51,889 bases of DNA from Salinimicrobium profundisediminis (GCF_026241755.1 NZ_JAPJDA010000028.1:1-51889); one strand, 5' to 3'. Numbered from the stretch's first letter, positions 1 through 9,685 are shown. Notes: a model not told the origin generated them from the sequence alone. Translations and numbers: made by a program.

Positions 1-1629
1 CCGGGTTACATTGAAAAAGATATAGAAAATATCAAAAAAGTGACCAAAGAAGATGTGATGAGGGTATATAATACCTACATCAAAGATAAGCCTTTCGTGA
101 TGACCAGCTTTGTACCTAAAGGCCAATTAGAGCTTATTGCTGAAAACTCTGAAAAAGCACAGGTCGTAGAGGAAGAGATCACCGAAAACGTAGAGGCCGA
201 AGTTGCTGCTACCGAAGAAAAGACCATTGAAAAAACACCTTCAAAGATCGACAGATCTACACCTCCTCAATTGGGTGAGGCGCCCGGCTTAAATGTTCCT
301 GAGTCATGGAACCTGGTGCTTGAAAATGACCTGGAAGTCTATGGCATTGAGCAAAATGAATTGCCATTGGTAAACTTTAGCCTGGTAATTGAAGGCGGAC
401 ATTTACTTGACGACCTCAGCAAAAACGGGGTAGCCAACCTAATGACCGATATCCTTATGGAAGGTACGGCCAACAAAACACCTGCAGAACTCGAAGAGGC
501 TATAGATCTTCTTGGAGCTAACCTGTATATGTACACCACAGATGAGTCTATAGTTATTAGAGGGAACAGCCTTGCAAGGAACTTTGAAGCAACCATGGAA
601 CTCGTGGAAGAAATCCTTCTTGAGCCACGATGGGATGAGGAAGAGCTGGCACGCATCAAAACCAGCACAATCAATTCCATAAAAAGAAATGAGGCCAATC
701 CTAATGTAATTGCCAACCAGGTGTATAACAAGCTGCTTTATGGAGAGAACCATCCTTTTGCCTATCCCACATCGGGTACGGTAGAGTCTGTAGAAGCCAT
801 TAGCATGCAGGATCTTAAAGATTACTACAACAAGTATTTTTCTCCTACAGTAAGCCGTTTCCATGTTGTGGGCGATGTTTCACAGGAACAAGCACTGGAT
901 GTACTCGCCGACCTCAAAGACAATTGGGAGCCTAAAGAAGTTACCATCCCTGAATTTGAGGTAGTAACCAATAGAGACAAAGCTTCCTTGTATTTTGTAG
1001 ATGTACCTGGTGCCAAGCAGTCGGTGATCAATATTGGTTACCTCGCTCTTCCCCGCACCAGCGAAGACTTCTTCCCTGCCGAGGTGATGAACTACAAGTT
1101 GGGAGGTTCTTTTTCGGGTAACGTAAACCTGGTACTAAGAGAAGAAAAAGGATATACCTACGGCGCCCGCAGTGGTTTTAGTGGTTCTAAGATCCCCGGC
1201 ACCTTTACAGCCTCTTCTAACGTGCGCACCAATGCCACAGGAGAATCTGTAGGTATTTTTAAAGATGAGATTGCCAAATACAGGAATGGCATCACGCCCG
1301 AAGATCTCGAATTCACCAAAAATGCCCTTATCAAGTCTAATGCCCGCCGTTTTGAGACACAACCCTCACTGCTGGGCATGCTTCAGGAAAGGAGCGCGTA
1401 TGACCTTCCGGCCGATTATATTAAGCAGGAAGAGGAAGTTATTCGCAACATGACTCTTGAAGAGCATAGAAAACTGGCCCAAAAATATCTTGACGAGTCC
1501 AAAATGGCTTACCTGGTGGTGGGAGATGCCGCTACGCAATTTGAGCAGTTCAAAGATATGGGCTTTGATGAAGTTAAATTGATCAATAAACAAGGGGAAG
1601 AAGTAAAACCCGAAGCAGTAAAGCCCTAA
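1..1629 (+). CDS. M16 family (insulinase-like) zinc peptidase, C-terminal part; 5' end outside the window
   Basis: The reading frame is open from base 1 through GTG at 40, so this is the 3' part of a longer gene. The visible protein carries the end of a first M16 domain, then a very acidic linker (about residues 28-75 counted from the GTG), then a full second M16 domain. The second domain has no HxxEH zinc motif (NLMTD lies where it would be) but keeps the Arg/Tyr substrate-binding segment REEKGYTYGARSG. That fits a tandem-domain periplasmic processing peptidase (PqqL/YmxG-like) in which the missing N-terminal domain holds the zinc site, or the partner half of a two-gene heterodimer. The substrate is unknown. 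A strong terminator follows. Confidence 0.85.
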   Translation, partial: PGYIEKDIENIKKVTKEDVMRVYNTYIKDKPFVMTSFVPKGQLELIAENSEKAQVVEEEITENVEAEVAATEEKTIEKTPSKIDRSTPPQLGEAPGLNVPESWNLVLENDLEVYGIEQNELPLVNFSLVIEGGHLLDDLSKNGVANLMTDILMEGTANKTPAELEEAIDLLGANLYMYTTDESIVIRGNSLARNFEATMELVEEILLEPRWDEEELARIKTSTINSIKRNEANPNVIANQVYNKLLYGENHPFAYPTSGTVESVEAISMQDLKDYYNKYFSPTVSRFHVVGDVSQEQALDVLADLKDNWEPKEVTIPEFEVVTNRDKASLYFVDVPGAKQSVINIGYLALPRTSEDFFPAEVMNYKLGGSFSGNVNLVLREEKGYTYGARSGFSGSKIPGTFTASSNVRTNATGESVGIFKDEIAKYRNGITPEDLEFTKNALIKSNARRFETQPSLLGMLQERSAYDLPADYIKQEEEVIRNMTLEEHRKLAQKYLDESKMAYLVVGDAATQFEQFKDMGFDEVKLINKQGEEVKPEAVKP

Positions 1630-1653
1630 ACAATTTTTTAAAATTCAATTATA

Positions 1654-1682
1654 AGCTCCCGTGTTCGCGGGAGCTTTTTTTT
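1654..1682 (+). terminator. Rho-independent terminator after the M16 peptidase gene
   Basis: Perfect 8-bp stem AGCTCCCG / CGGGAGCT with a 6-nt loop, followed by eight T residues, 25 nt after the stop codon. Confidence 0.9.
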
Positions 1683-1810
1683 ATTCTTAAGGGTAGGTTT
1701 TAAAACCCAATTACTTTTTTTAATTACACCTTACCTCGTCTTTAATGGCATAATACGGTTAGCTATTTTAAAGCCTGCAAAATTCACTAAAAAAATTAGG
1801 AAGAATAATC

Positions 1811-1818
1811 TACTTTTG
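1811..1818 (+). promoter_or_regulatory. Bacteroidota -7 box TACTTTTG, nearly leaderless
   Basis: Matches TAnnTTTG and lies only 4 nt before the symporter ATG, so a transcript from it would be almost leaderless. No convincing -33 TTG is seen, so this is a tentative call. Confidence 0.4.
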
Positions 1819-1822
1819 CCGC

Positions 1823-3208
1823 ATGGCAACAAGAGGTGGATTTTCAAGCAGGTTAGGCTTTATAGCCGCAGCCGCAGGATCGGCAGTAGGCTTGGGGAAT
1901 ATTTGGCAGTTTCCGTATGTGGCAGGACAAAACGGAGGAGCCGCTTTTTTAATAATCTATGTTTTCTGGATTTTCCTAATAGGTTTTCCAATAATGTTGG
2001 GAGAAATCACCCTGGGCCGCAGTGCACAGTCCAACCCTTATGGAGCTTATAAAAAATACGGCGGAAAAGCCTGGGGACTTGTAGGGCTGTTCGGTATTCT
2101 TTCAGGAATCATGATCCTCTCTTTCTATAATGTGGTTTCTGGTTGGGCCTTCGGTTATTTTCTTGAAACAGCCTTCGGAAATTTATTGGAAGAAAATGAT
2201 TTTTCCTCCTTTTTTGGAGAATACGTAGCCGATTATTCAGATAATCTCTGGTTTAGCTTTGGGTTTATGGCCATTACTGCCGTGATAGTACTGCAGGGCG
2301 TCAAAAAAGGCATTGAAGGTTCTGCAAAAATATTGATGCCGGCGCTTTTTTTCCTGCTACTGGGAATCATAGTTTACGGGCTCACCTTACCGGGAGCCAT
2401 AGAGGGCGTGAAGTTTTATTTGCTGCCCAACTTTAGCCTTATTAATGCCGAAACTATTTACTCTGCTCTTGGGCAGGCTTTCTTTTCCCTAAGCCTGGGA
2501 ATGGGCGGTTTGATTACTTATGGCTCTTATCTCAGTAAACAGGAAAATATCTTAAGCTCTGCCAGCCTGGTGGTAATTGCAGATACCATGGTGGCATTTT
2601 TGGCAGGTTTAATGATTTTCCCGCTTGTTTTCTCTCAGGGACAATCTCCTTCAGAAGGCCCGGGACTGGTATTTGTAGCACTTCCCGGAATCTTTCAGGC
2701 CATGGGACCAGTGTTGGGGAAAATCGTAGGGAGTAGTTTTTTCCTTTTGCTGTGTTTTGCCGCCCTCACCTCTACCATCTCCCTGCTGGAGGTGGCCGTT
2801 GCCTATCTCATAGACGAGCGCAAATGGTCCCGCCGCAGGGCAGTTTCTTTGATGGCTCTTGTTATCTTTTTTATTGGAATACCCAGTATGCTGGGTTACG
2901 GTGCCATTCAAAGCTTAACCAGCTTCACTTTTTACGAAGGCACATCAAAAAGCTTTATGGACCTTGTACAGGATATATTTTCGGTTATTGCGCTGCCCCT
3001 TGGAGGGTTCCTGCTTAGTGTCTTTATCGCCACCCGATGGACCACTGCCAAATTTTCTGATGAAATAAGCCAGGGTGCAAAAAATTATAAAGGCTCTTTT
3101 ATGGAAGGCTTTTTAAATATAATGATCAAATTTATTTGTCCGGTAGTTTTGGGTCTCATGTTCATACTTACCCTGCTTCAAAAGTTCTTTAACATTCAGC
3201 TGTTTTAG
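1823..3208 (+). CDS. Sodium-dependent neurotransmitter-type symporter (NSS/SNF family)
   Basis: 461-aa polytopic inner-membrane protein. The N-terminal signature SRLGFIAAAAGSAVGLGNIW followed by QFPYVAGQNGGAAF is the TM1 sodium/substrate site of LeuT/MhsT-type transporters; the usual gating Arg after GNIW is Gln here. About 11-12 hydrophobic segments follow, which fits the bacterial NSS fold. Family members couple Na+ entry to amino-acid uptake; the substrate cannot be told from sequence. The ATG is preceded by a -7-like box and no Shine-Dalgarno. It appears to be a single-gene unit, since the next genes are on the other strand. Confidence 0.92.
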   Translation: MATRGGFSSRLGFIAAAAGSAVGLGNIWQFPYVAGQNGGAAFLIIYVFWIFLIGFPIMLGEITLGRSAQSNPYGAYKKYGGKAWGLVGLFGILSGIMILSFYNVVSGWAFGYFLETAFGNLLEENDFSSFFGEYVADYSDNLWFSFGFMAITAVIVLQGVKKGIEGSAKILMPALFFLLLGIIVYGLTLPGAIEGVKFYLLPNFSLINAETIYSALGQAFFSLSLGMGGLITYGSYLSKQENILSSASLVVIADTMVAFLAGLMIFPLVFSQGQSPSEGPGLVFVALPGIFQAMGPVLGKIVGSSFFLLLCFAALTSTISLLEVAVAYLIDERKWSRRRAVSLMALVIFFIGIPSMLGYGAIQSLTSFTFYEGTSKSFMDLVQDIFSVIALPLGGFLLSVFIATRWTTAKFSDEISQGAKNYKGSFMEGFLNIMIKFICPVVLGLMFILTLLQKFFNIQLF

Positions 3209-3285
3209 CTTTCTTCGGAAGTAAAAAATACAGCTAAAATATCCCGGAACATATTTTGTTTTTTGCGCTGGTGACAAATTTCACC

Positions 3286-3666
3286 TCACTCAGCCTTCAA
3301 ATAACCTGCTTTAATTTTTTCTGCGGAATAAATGCACAATGCAGCAAGGATGTAAATAACGATATCGAGCCATTCAAAATGATTCCCTAACACCATCGAA
3401 GCAATCCTATTATCCTGACGATTCAGAAGCGAAATGAGCCGGAAATACTGTGAAGCTTCAACAGCAAAGGCGAAAAACAGCACTCCAAAAATGGCATTTT
3501 TGACAGGAATATTAAAAAAGCTTTTTAAAAGGAAGTAGAGAAAGATGACCACCAGGAAATCTCCACCGTAGGGCCTAATGATCGTATCGTTTATAAAAGC
3601 AGCAATAAAAACTTCTGTAAAGAAAAGAAGAACAGCCGCCGCAAAATAATTGAAATGAAATTGCAC
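3286..3666 (-). CDS. DUF2809 family membrane protein
   Basis: 126 aa with four hydrophobic segments. The conserved block EVFIAAFINDTIIRPYGGDF and the later EASQYF segment are typical of DUF2809 (small VanZ-like membrane proteins of unknown function). It lies 19 nt downstream of the BLUF gene on the same strand, so the two probably share a transcript. A copy of the CAAAAATG-N-CATTTTTG palindrome lies inside the coding sequence (3486-3502) and is read as VKNAIFGV. Confidence 0.8.
   Translation of the reverse strand: MQFHFNYFAAAVLLFFTEVFIAAFINDTIIRPYGGDFLVVIFLYFLLKSFFNIPVKNAIFGVLFFAFAVEASQYFRLISLLNRQDNRIASMVLGNHFEWLDIVIYILAALCIYSAEKIKAGYLKAE
3486..3502. repeat. Dispersed palindrome CAAAAATG-N-CATTTTTG, copy within a CDS
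   Basis: Perfect 8-bp arms around a central G, inside the DUF2809 gene. Confidence 0.85.
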
Positions 3667-3685
3667 CCCGGCAAGCTAATAAAAA

Positions 3686-4099
3686 CTATAAAACCCTGGT
3701 GTCAATAAATGATTTTAGAATGTTTTTGATTTGCTGCTGGGTTTCGAGATCCATTCCCTTCACAGATTCGCAGTATTGGCTTACCAGTTCGGGCTTTGAA
3801 TATTCCGCTTCATCCAGATGTTCAACAATATAATGATCACAAGAGCCTTTTGAGAGGTCTTTTCCCACCACCTGGATAATGTTATTGTGACGGTGGTCTT
3901 CTTTTATACGCTGAAACAGCTCCAAAACTTTTGTCTTTTCTCCTTCCAGCACCTGAAAGAAATTGCCTTCAGAAAAAAGGAGCATTCCTTTAATATTTTC
4001 TTTGTTGTTCTTCTCCCGCCATTTGGGAAGTAAGGTTTCAATCTCGCCAACTGTAAAATTGTTGCTGGCGGTACTTATAAAACATATTGCATGCTCCAT
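3686..4099 (-). CDS. BLUF-domain protein lacking the photoactive Tyr
   Basis: 137 aa, a single BLUF (FAD blue-light sensor) domain. Seen: the IKGMLLFSEGNFFQVLEG core, with the flavin-contacting Gln at residue 49 and an Asn at 31, and the helix segment IKEDHRHNNI. Aligned with Slr1694-type domains (Tyr8, Asn32, Gln50), the residue matching the photoactive Tyr is Phe7, and the C-terminal Trp/Met strand is not recognisable (CDHYIVEHLD). The family normally controls c-di-GMP enzymes or regulators through protein contact. Loss of Tyr predicts no normal photocycle, so this may be a light-blind or non-flavin relative. It is upstream of the DUF2809 gene in a two-gene unit. Confidence 0.85.
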   Translation of the reverse strand: MEHAICFISTASNNFTVGEIETLLPKWREKNNKENIKGMLLFSEGNFFQVLEGEKTKVLELFQRIKEDHRHNNIIQVVGKDLSKGSCDHYIVEHLDEAEYSKPELVSQYCESVKGMDLETQQQIKNILKSFIDTRVL

Positions 4100-4243
4100 T
4101 AAAAGGGGTTTTTCAGTCCCAATTTAAAAAAGTATAGTTTTTATAAATCCTAAGAATTTCACAAATCCTTCATTTTAATGTAAAACCCACATTTCTTCGG
4201 AAGTGAATTTCTCCACAACTTCTTCGGAAAAAATCACCCCTCA

Positions 4244-4260
4244 AAAAAATGCCATTTTTG
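4244..4260. repeat. Dispersed palindrome, intergenic copy
   Basis: One mismatch in the left arm (A for the first C). It lies in the divergent gap between the BLUF gene and the DUF5916 gene. Two CTTCGGAA motifs sit just upstream. Confidence 0.75.
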
Positions 4261-4323
4261 GAAGGAATTTCCAGTAAAATTTCAGAAATAACCGAAATAG
4301 ACAAAAAACATTCAGCTTTACTG

Positions 4324-4345
4324 CAACAAATATGATTTTTTGTTG
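4324..4345. promoter_or_regulatory. Inverted repeat upstream of the DUF5916 gene (possible operator)
   Basis: Perfect 7-bp arms CAACAAA / TTTGTTG separated by 8 nt, about 20 nt before the ATG. No regulator can be assigned, and an AT-rich chance match is possible. Confidence 0.3.
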
Positions 4346-4365
4346 TCTATTAACTAAACTTCTTG

Positions 4366-6837
4366 ATGAAATCACTTTTTTCAGCCCTTTTTCTCTTGTT
4401 AAGTATTTCGGCTTTTACACAGGAAAAAGACAGTATTCCGAGGAAACAGATCTACATCTCCCGCATTAATGACGCTCCAAAGATTGACGGCAGGTTAGAC
4501 GATGCTGCGTGGAAAAATGCGGCCAGCGCTACCAATTTTGTGGAACGGCTTCCAAACAACGGGCGATCTATCCCCGATAGCCTTGCAACCCATGTAAAAG
4601 TAGCTTATGACGATCTGGGGATTTACTTTGGGGCCGAAATGCTGGACCCTAATCCTTCAGAAATAAGAAAAGAACTCACAGAGCGGGATGGAATTGGCAA
4701 TGACGACTTCTTCTTTATTTTACTAAACGGGTACAATGACCGGCAACAGAGCATGCAGTTTATTGTAACGGCTGCAGGAGTACAATACGATGCAAAAATG
4801 ACCAACGGCAACGAAGATTCTTCGTGGAACGCCGTTTGGTACAGCAATGTAGATATCAATGACCGCGGGTGGACGGCCGAGATCTTTATCCCTTATTCCG
4901 AATTGCGGTTTCCTGAAAAAGCCATTCAGGAATGGGGTTTGCAAATGGAGCGGGAGTTTAAACGCAGCGGCACCCGGTACAGCTGGAGCCCCGTAGATAA
5001 CACCAAAGGATCTTTTTCTATATATGACGGCGAGATTCACGGTATTGAGCACATTCAAACCCCCACCCGACTATCGGTACAGCCTTACGTCTCTACTTAC
5101 CTCAACAGTTACGACGGCGAGACCAGCACTAACGTTAACGGCGGAATGGACCTGAAATATGGCATTAATGACGCTTTTACGCTCGACATGATTTTGATCC
5201 CCGATTTTGGACAAACTAAATTCGATGAATCTGTGCTCAATCTTTCGGCTTTTGAAGTGCAATATGATGAGCAGCGACCTTTTTTTACTGAAGGAACCGA
5301 ACTCTTTACCAAAGGGGACCTCTTCTATTCGCGCAGGGTGGGCGGTGCGCCTTTTGGAGATGTGGCACTTCAGGAAGAAGAAGAGATCCTTGATTTTCCT
5401 TCTTCCGTAGATCTTATCAATGCTTTGAAGGTCTCGGGAAGGACAGATGGTGGGCTGGGAATCGGATTTTTTAACGCCATTACCGAAAAGACCTATGTCA
5501 CTGTGAAGAATACCGAAACCGGTGCCACCCGCCGGGAGCTTATTGAACCTTTCACCAATTACAATATCCTGGTGCTCGATCAACGCTACGGCGACAATTC
5601 TTCTGTTTCGCTGGTAAATACCAACACCACCCGCGAAGGCCATTTTAGGGATGCCAACGCTACAGGCCTGTATGTTGACCACACAAATAAGACCAATACG
5701 TTTAATTATTTTGGGGGGATTGAAGGCAGCTGGGTAATGGAAGAAGGCACCAAAACTGGTATGGAGGCCCAGGCCGGAGTATCCAAAATAAGTGGAAAGA
5801 ACCGCATGGACCTCAACGCCAATTTACGCACCAAAGATTATGATATTAACGACCTTGGCTATTCCAGCGCCACAAATTTTGTACGTTACCAGGGCCTGTA
5901 CCAGCGCAGGCTTTTGCAGCCAAAAGGCTTTCTAAACAACATGTACCTCAACTGGGTAAGTGTACATGAACGCCGCCTGGAACCCGACCTGCACAGCAAA
6001 TGGATCCTCAACTTTAATTCCAGCTTTACTACCCGGGAGTTTTTCAACTTTGGCGGTGGCTTTGAAACCACTCCCATTGGCACAAACGATATTTATGAGC
6101 CACGGGTAGATGGCAAGTACTTTAGCATTCCTGCTTATTATGATGTGTGGCTTTGGTTCAATACAGATTTCAGGAAGAAGCTGGTAGTAGAAGTATTGGC
6201 CGACTGGTACAAGTATGATGAACGTGGCCGGGGAGATCTCATTTTTGATTTTAGCCCGCGATACAGGTTTTCAGACAAATTCAATGTGCGACTGTCCACC
6301 AACGTGAGATTGTCTGACAAAGAAGAGGGCTTTGTTGATTTCCTGGAGGCTGATGATATCCTTTTTGGGCAGCGCGATCGCAACACCATTGTGAACTCCC
6401 TGGGTGCAAATTACATCTTCAACAACAAAATGGGATTGAACCTGGCCTTTAGGCACTATTATTCTGAAGTGTTTTATTCTGAATTTTACACGCTCCAAAA
6501 CGATGGAGGTTTAAGCGATTACGGTTCCAAAAATGACGAATACAATACCACTTACAACAGCTGGAACCTGGATTTACGCTTCTCCTGGTGGTTCGCCCCC
6601 GGCAGCCAGATGACGCTGCTCTATCGCAACGCCACCGACAGCTACATAGAGCGTTCGCACATCAATATTGGCGACAACTTTAAAAACCTTTTTGATCAAC
6701 CACAGGTGAACAGCCTTTCTTTAAGGATCTCCTACTACCTGGATTACAACCGCGTTAAAAGCTGGTTTAAATCTAACGACAGACCCACCGTACCTCAGGA
6801 TGCCGTTGGTTACCGGGAATCAAAAATGAGGTTATAA
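4366..6837 (+). CDS. DUF5916 protein with N-terminal CBM9-like domain
   Basis: 823 aa. A signal peptide (MKSLFSALFLLLSISAFTQ) is followed by a CBM9-like domain (about residues 25-220; PKIDGRLDDAAWKNA and WTAEIFIPYSELRFP are diagnostic) and a large C-terminal DUF5916 region rich in alternating, aromatic beta strands, which looks like an outer-membrane barrel. The block EQRPFFTEGTELF and the following SRRVGG are typical of the family. Function is unknown; a surface or outer-membrane carbohydrate-related role is inferred from CBM9 and from the GH9 gene that follows. I use ATG at 4366 because the upstream in-frame TTG adds only one residue. Confidence 0.88.
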   Translation: MKSLFSALFLLLSISAFTQEKDSIPRKQIYISRINDAPKIDGRLDDAAWKNAASATNFVERLPNNGRSIPDSLATHVKVAYDDLGIYFGAEMLDPNPSEIRKELTERDGIGNDDFFFILLNGYNDRQQSMQFIVTAAGVQYDAKMTNGNEDSSWNAVWYSNVDINDRGWTAEIFIPYSELRFPEKAIQEWGLQMEREFKRSGTRYSWSPVDNTKGSFSIYDGEIHGIEHIQTPTRLSVQPYVSTYLNSYDGETSTNVNGGMDLKYGINDAFTLDMILIPDFGQTKFDESVLNLSAFEVQYDEQRPFFTEGTELFTKGDLFYSRRVGGAPFGDVALQEEEEILDFPSSVDLINALKVSGRTDGGLGIGFFNAITEKTYVTVKNTETGATRRELIEPFTNYNILVLDQRYGDNSSVSLVNTNTTREGHFRDANATGLYVDHTNKTNTFNYFGGIEGSWVMEEGTKTGMEAQAGVSKISGKNRMDLNANLRTKDYDINDLGYSSATNFVRYQGLYQRRLLQPKGFLNNMYLNWVSVHERRLEPDLHSKWILNFNSSFTTREFFNFGGGFETTPIGTNDIYEPRVDGKYFSIPAYYDVWLWFNTDFRKKLVVEVLADWYKYDERGRGDLIFDFSPRYRFSDKFNVRLSTNVRLSDKEEGFVDFLEADDILFGQRDRNTIVNSLGANYIFNNKMGLNLAFRHYYSEVFYSEFYTLQNDGGLSDYGSKNDEYNTTYNSWNLDLRFSWWFAPGSQMTLLYRNATDSYIERSHINIGDNFKNLFDQPQVNSLSLRISYYLDYNRVKSWFKSNDRPTVPQDAVGYRESKMRL

Positions 6838-6867
6838 GAGACATATTTTATTCTGAAGAAGAGGTGC

Positions 6868-6884
6868 CAAAAATGGCATTTTTG
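6868..6884. repeat. Dispersed palindrome, intergenic copy
   Basis: Perfect arms with central G, 30 nt after the DUF5916 stop. The rest of the 226-nt gap up to the GH9 gene shows no other clear feature. Confidence 0.88.
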
Positions 6885-7063
6885 GGAGGTGATTTTGAGA
6901 GGTCTTATTAAGCAACTCTGGTCTCTGCCTAAATTTTTTCCAGGTAACGGTATTATTAAAAAGGTTCCCCGAATTCATTTCCGCCATCTCCCAGTCTATT
7001 CTGAAAAATTGATAAAGTGTGTTTTTAACAATTATTTTCTACATTTATAGAAAATGATTCATT

Positions 7064-9601
7064 ATGGGTAATAAATCACTATTTAGAAATTGGGCACTTA
7101 TTCTTTTTTGCACCTTAGGTGCCGGACAATTATTCGCGCAACTCAGCATTAATGAAAAAGAATATTTTGAAACCCGCGGGCTAAACGTCCTTGTTTTTAG
7201 CAATGAGTATAATGGATTCTTTTTTGACGAAAAAAATGCCGGTATAGAACTCATCCATCACGGAATGAGAAGTAGTACCGGAGGAGCTGTAAGATTGCAG
7301 AATACGCCTGAACAATGGGACCTTGTACCTTCACTTGTAGAACGAAAGGTAGATCGTGCTTCCAATACCATAGAGGTCACCACCCGTTATAACCAGTTGG
7401 ATTTAACCTCAAAGATCATTGTCAGGGCTGAAGCAGACGGCGTAAATATTTCTGTATATCTCGATAAACCCCTGCCTGAAAACCTGGAAGGAAAAGCCGG
7501 GTTTAACCTTGAATTCCTGCCTGCTGCTTATTTTGAAAAGTCTTACCTTGTAAATGGCAGGCCGGGCACCTTCCCTCTTTATCCGTCTGGCCATACCCAA
7601 ATTAGATCCCTTAGTGAGAAAATTCCGCAGTTTGCCGGTCATTCAACTTTAGACACCCGCGGGGAAGAAGAATTCATTGAACCCCAACCCCTGGCCTCTG
7701 GTAAAACTATCATCCTGGCACCCGAAGATTCTTATCACCGTGTAAAAATTACTTCAGAAACCGAGATCTCTTTATTTGACGGGAGAAGCCTGGCCCAAAA
7801 TGGCTGGTTTGTTACGCGCAGTATACTCCCGGCCAATAAAACAGGTAAAGTTTTGGAATGGCATCTGGAAGCCAACACCGTTGCTAACTGGATACGGGAA
7901 CCAAATATTGGTTTTTCTCAAATTGGCTATCACCCGGAACAAAAAAAGCTTGCTATCATAGAATTAGATAAAAACGATGATGGGTTGCAAACTGCCTCTT
8001 TGTATCAGATAACTCCGGAGGGAAAAACAGTTGAGAAATTAACCGGGAAGGTAACCGAATGGGGGGAACATTTCAGGTACAATTATGTCAATTTTGATTT
8101 TTCCGAAGTAACCGAAACGGGGATTTATTTTATAAAATACGGAGATCAAACCACAAATACCTTTCCTATAAGTGAGCAGGTTTACGAAACGGCGTGGCAC
8201 CCAACGCTGGATATCTTCTTTCCTGTGCAAATGGATCATATGAAGGTAAATGAAGCTTACAGGACCTGGCACGGGAGACCTTTTATGGATGATGCTTTGC
8301 AGGCGCCGCTGGAGCAGGAACATTTTGACGGCTACAGCATGGGAACCTCTACAGGTACAAAATTTGAACCCTACGAACACATCCCCGGCCTTGATGTAGG
8401 CGGGTGGTTTGACGCAGGAGATTATGACATTCAAACCGGAACCCATTGTCTAACCATTACAGATCTTGTTGCTTCCTGGGAAGAGTTTGGTCTGGAGCGC
8501 GATCAAACTCATATCAACCAGGAAAATCGATACGTTGATATCCACCGGCCCGACGGGCAAATAGATATCCTGCAGCAAATAGAACATGGCACCTTAAACC
8601 TGGTAGCACAAATAAATAATATAGGACACCCGGTTAGGGGGATCATAGTTCCTAACCTGCACCAGTACCATCATCTTGGAGACGCCTCAACAGAAACCGA
8701 TAACCTGCCCTACAACCCCAATTTGCAGCCATTCGAAAGCGATGGAGTGTCAAGCGGAAATATGGATGACAGGTGGGTGTTTTCTGAACGCTCCCCTTAC
8801 CTTGACTACAGCACCGCCGGCGCATTGGCGGCCGCAAGCCGGGCATTAAAAGATTACAACCCGTCATTGTCTTTAGAATGTCTTGAGCTGGCAAAAAAGC
8901 TTTGGCAGGAGAATGAAAATATACCAGCGCCTGAGCCTTCTTCAGGATATTTCGCCCGTTTCCTTAAACTCAGCGAAATGAATGCTTCTATGCAGCTCTA
9001 TGTGACTACTAAAGACACTCAATATGCTGAAGCCTTTGAATCTAAGATATGGAATGCGATGGATGAAACCCTGGACAGGACCATTGATATAGCTTTGCAC
9101 GCTGCGCCCCATATGGACACAGAATTCAATAATAAATTAAAAACCTATGTTCAAAAATATACTTCAGAAATAGACCAATTGGAAAAGGATAACCCTTATG
9201 GAGTACCCATGTTCCGCAGGCCGGGTTGGGGCGGGAACCACGGCATTATAGATTTCGCCATCGCCAATTACAGGGCCCATAAGTTATTCCCGGACCTGGT
9301 AGATAGAGAGCATGTATTTAAAGGCTTACACTACATCTTCGGGAGGCACCCTCATTCTAACCTTTCTTTTGTTTCGGGAGTAGGTACAAAGAGCAAAAAA
9401 GTGGCTTATGGGAGTAACAGGGCAGACTTCAGTTTTATTGCCGGAGGCGTCGTACCGGGTATATTATTGATGAGTCCCGATTATCCCGAAAACAAAGAAA
9501 ACTGGCCATTTTTTTGGGGTGAGAATGAATATATTGTTGATATTGGAGCCAGTTATATTTTTCTGGTAAACGCAGCAGATGAACTCCTTAAGGAAAAATA
9601 G
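7064..9601 (+). CDS. Glycoside hydrolase family 9 protein with N-terminal Ig-like domain
   Basis: 845 aa. The signal peptide ends near FAQ (about residue 27). An N-terminal beta-rich region (about 28-280) is followed by a CelD_N Ig-like domain beginning IGFSQIGYHPEQKK (about 283-375) and an alpha/alpha-barrel GH9 catalytic domain (about 385-840). GGWFDAGDYD carries the DAGD motif (Asp450 and Asp453, the nucleophilic-water bases) and WGENEYIVDIGAS holds the C-terminal acidic pair (Glu820/Glu822), of which the NE glutamate should be the proton donor. The family hydrolyses beta-1,4-glucans or related beta-glucosides by inversion. The exact substrate is unknown. It is probably exported to the periplasm. 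Confidence 0.93.
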   Translation: MGNKSLFRNWALILFCTLGAGQLFAQLSINEKEYFETRGLNVLVFSNEYNGFFFDEKNAGIELIHHGMRSSTGGAVRLQNTPEQWDLVPSLVERKVDRASNTIEVTTRYNQLDLTSKIIVRAEADGVNISVYLDKPLPENLEGKAGFNLEFLPAAYFEKSYLVNGRPGTFPLYPSGHTQIRSLSEKIPQFAGHSTLDTRGEEEFIEPQPLASGKTIILAPEDSYHRVKITSETEISLFDGRSLAQNGWFVTRSILPANKTGKVLEWHLEANTVANWIREPNIGFSQIGYHPEQKKLAIIELDKNDDGLQTASLYQITPEGKTVEKLTGKVTEWGEHFRYNYVNFDFSEVTETGIYFIKYGDQTTNTFPISEQVYETAWHPTLDIFFPVQMDHMKVNEAYRTWHGRPFMDDALQAPLEQEHFDGYSMGTSTGTKFEPYEHIPGLDVGGWFDAGDYDIQTGTHCLTITDLVASWEEFGLERDQTHINQENRYVDIHRPDGQIDILQQIEHGTLNLVAQINNIGHPVRGIIVPNLHQYHHLGDASTETDNLPYNPNLQPFESDGVSSGNMDDRWVFSERSPYLDYSTAGALAAASRALKDYNPSLSLECLELAKKLWQENENIPAPEPSSGYFARFLKLSEMNASMQLYVTTKDTQYAEAFESKIWNAMDETLDRTIDIALHAAPHMDTEFNNKLKTYVQKYTSEIDQLEKDNPYGVPMFRRPGWGGNHGIIDFAIANYRAHKLFPDLVDREHVFKGLHYIFGRHPHSNLSFVSGVGTKSKKVAYGSNRADFSFIAGGVVPGILLMSPDYPENKENWPFFWGENEYIVDIGASYIFLVNAADELLKEK

Positions 9602-9641
9602 TTACCACAGGCCTAATCTTTACTTCATGATAATGAGGTTC

Positions 9642-9658
9642 CAAAAATGACATTTTTG
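9642..9658. repeat. Dispersed palindrome, intergenic copy 1 of a pair
   Basis: Perfect arms with central A, 40 nt after the GH9 stop. A second copy lies 27 nt further on. Confidence 0.88.
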
Positions 9659-9685
9659 AGGCTTCTCTTCTTCGGAAAGAGTTTT

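Noticed and set aside
439-864. Minus-strand ORF across the M16 gene, and other long antisense frames (5071-5682, 23415-23948, 27099-27704, 32268-32831)
   Set aside because: Each lies fully within a well-supported gene on the other strand, shows no domain and has shadow-type composition.
3211-9680. Short motif TTCTTCGGAAG near several palindrome copies (3211, 4192, 4219, 9667)
   Set aside because: Also frequent inside genes as Ser-Ser-Glu/Phe-Arg-Lys codons (TTCCGAAG), spacing to the palindrome varies, and it is short, so I cannot call it a separate element.
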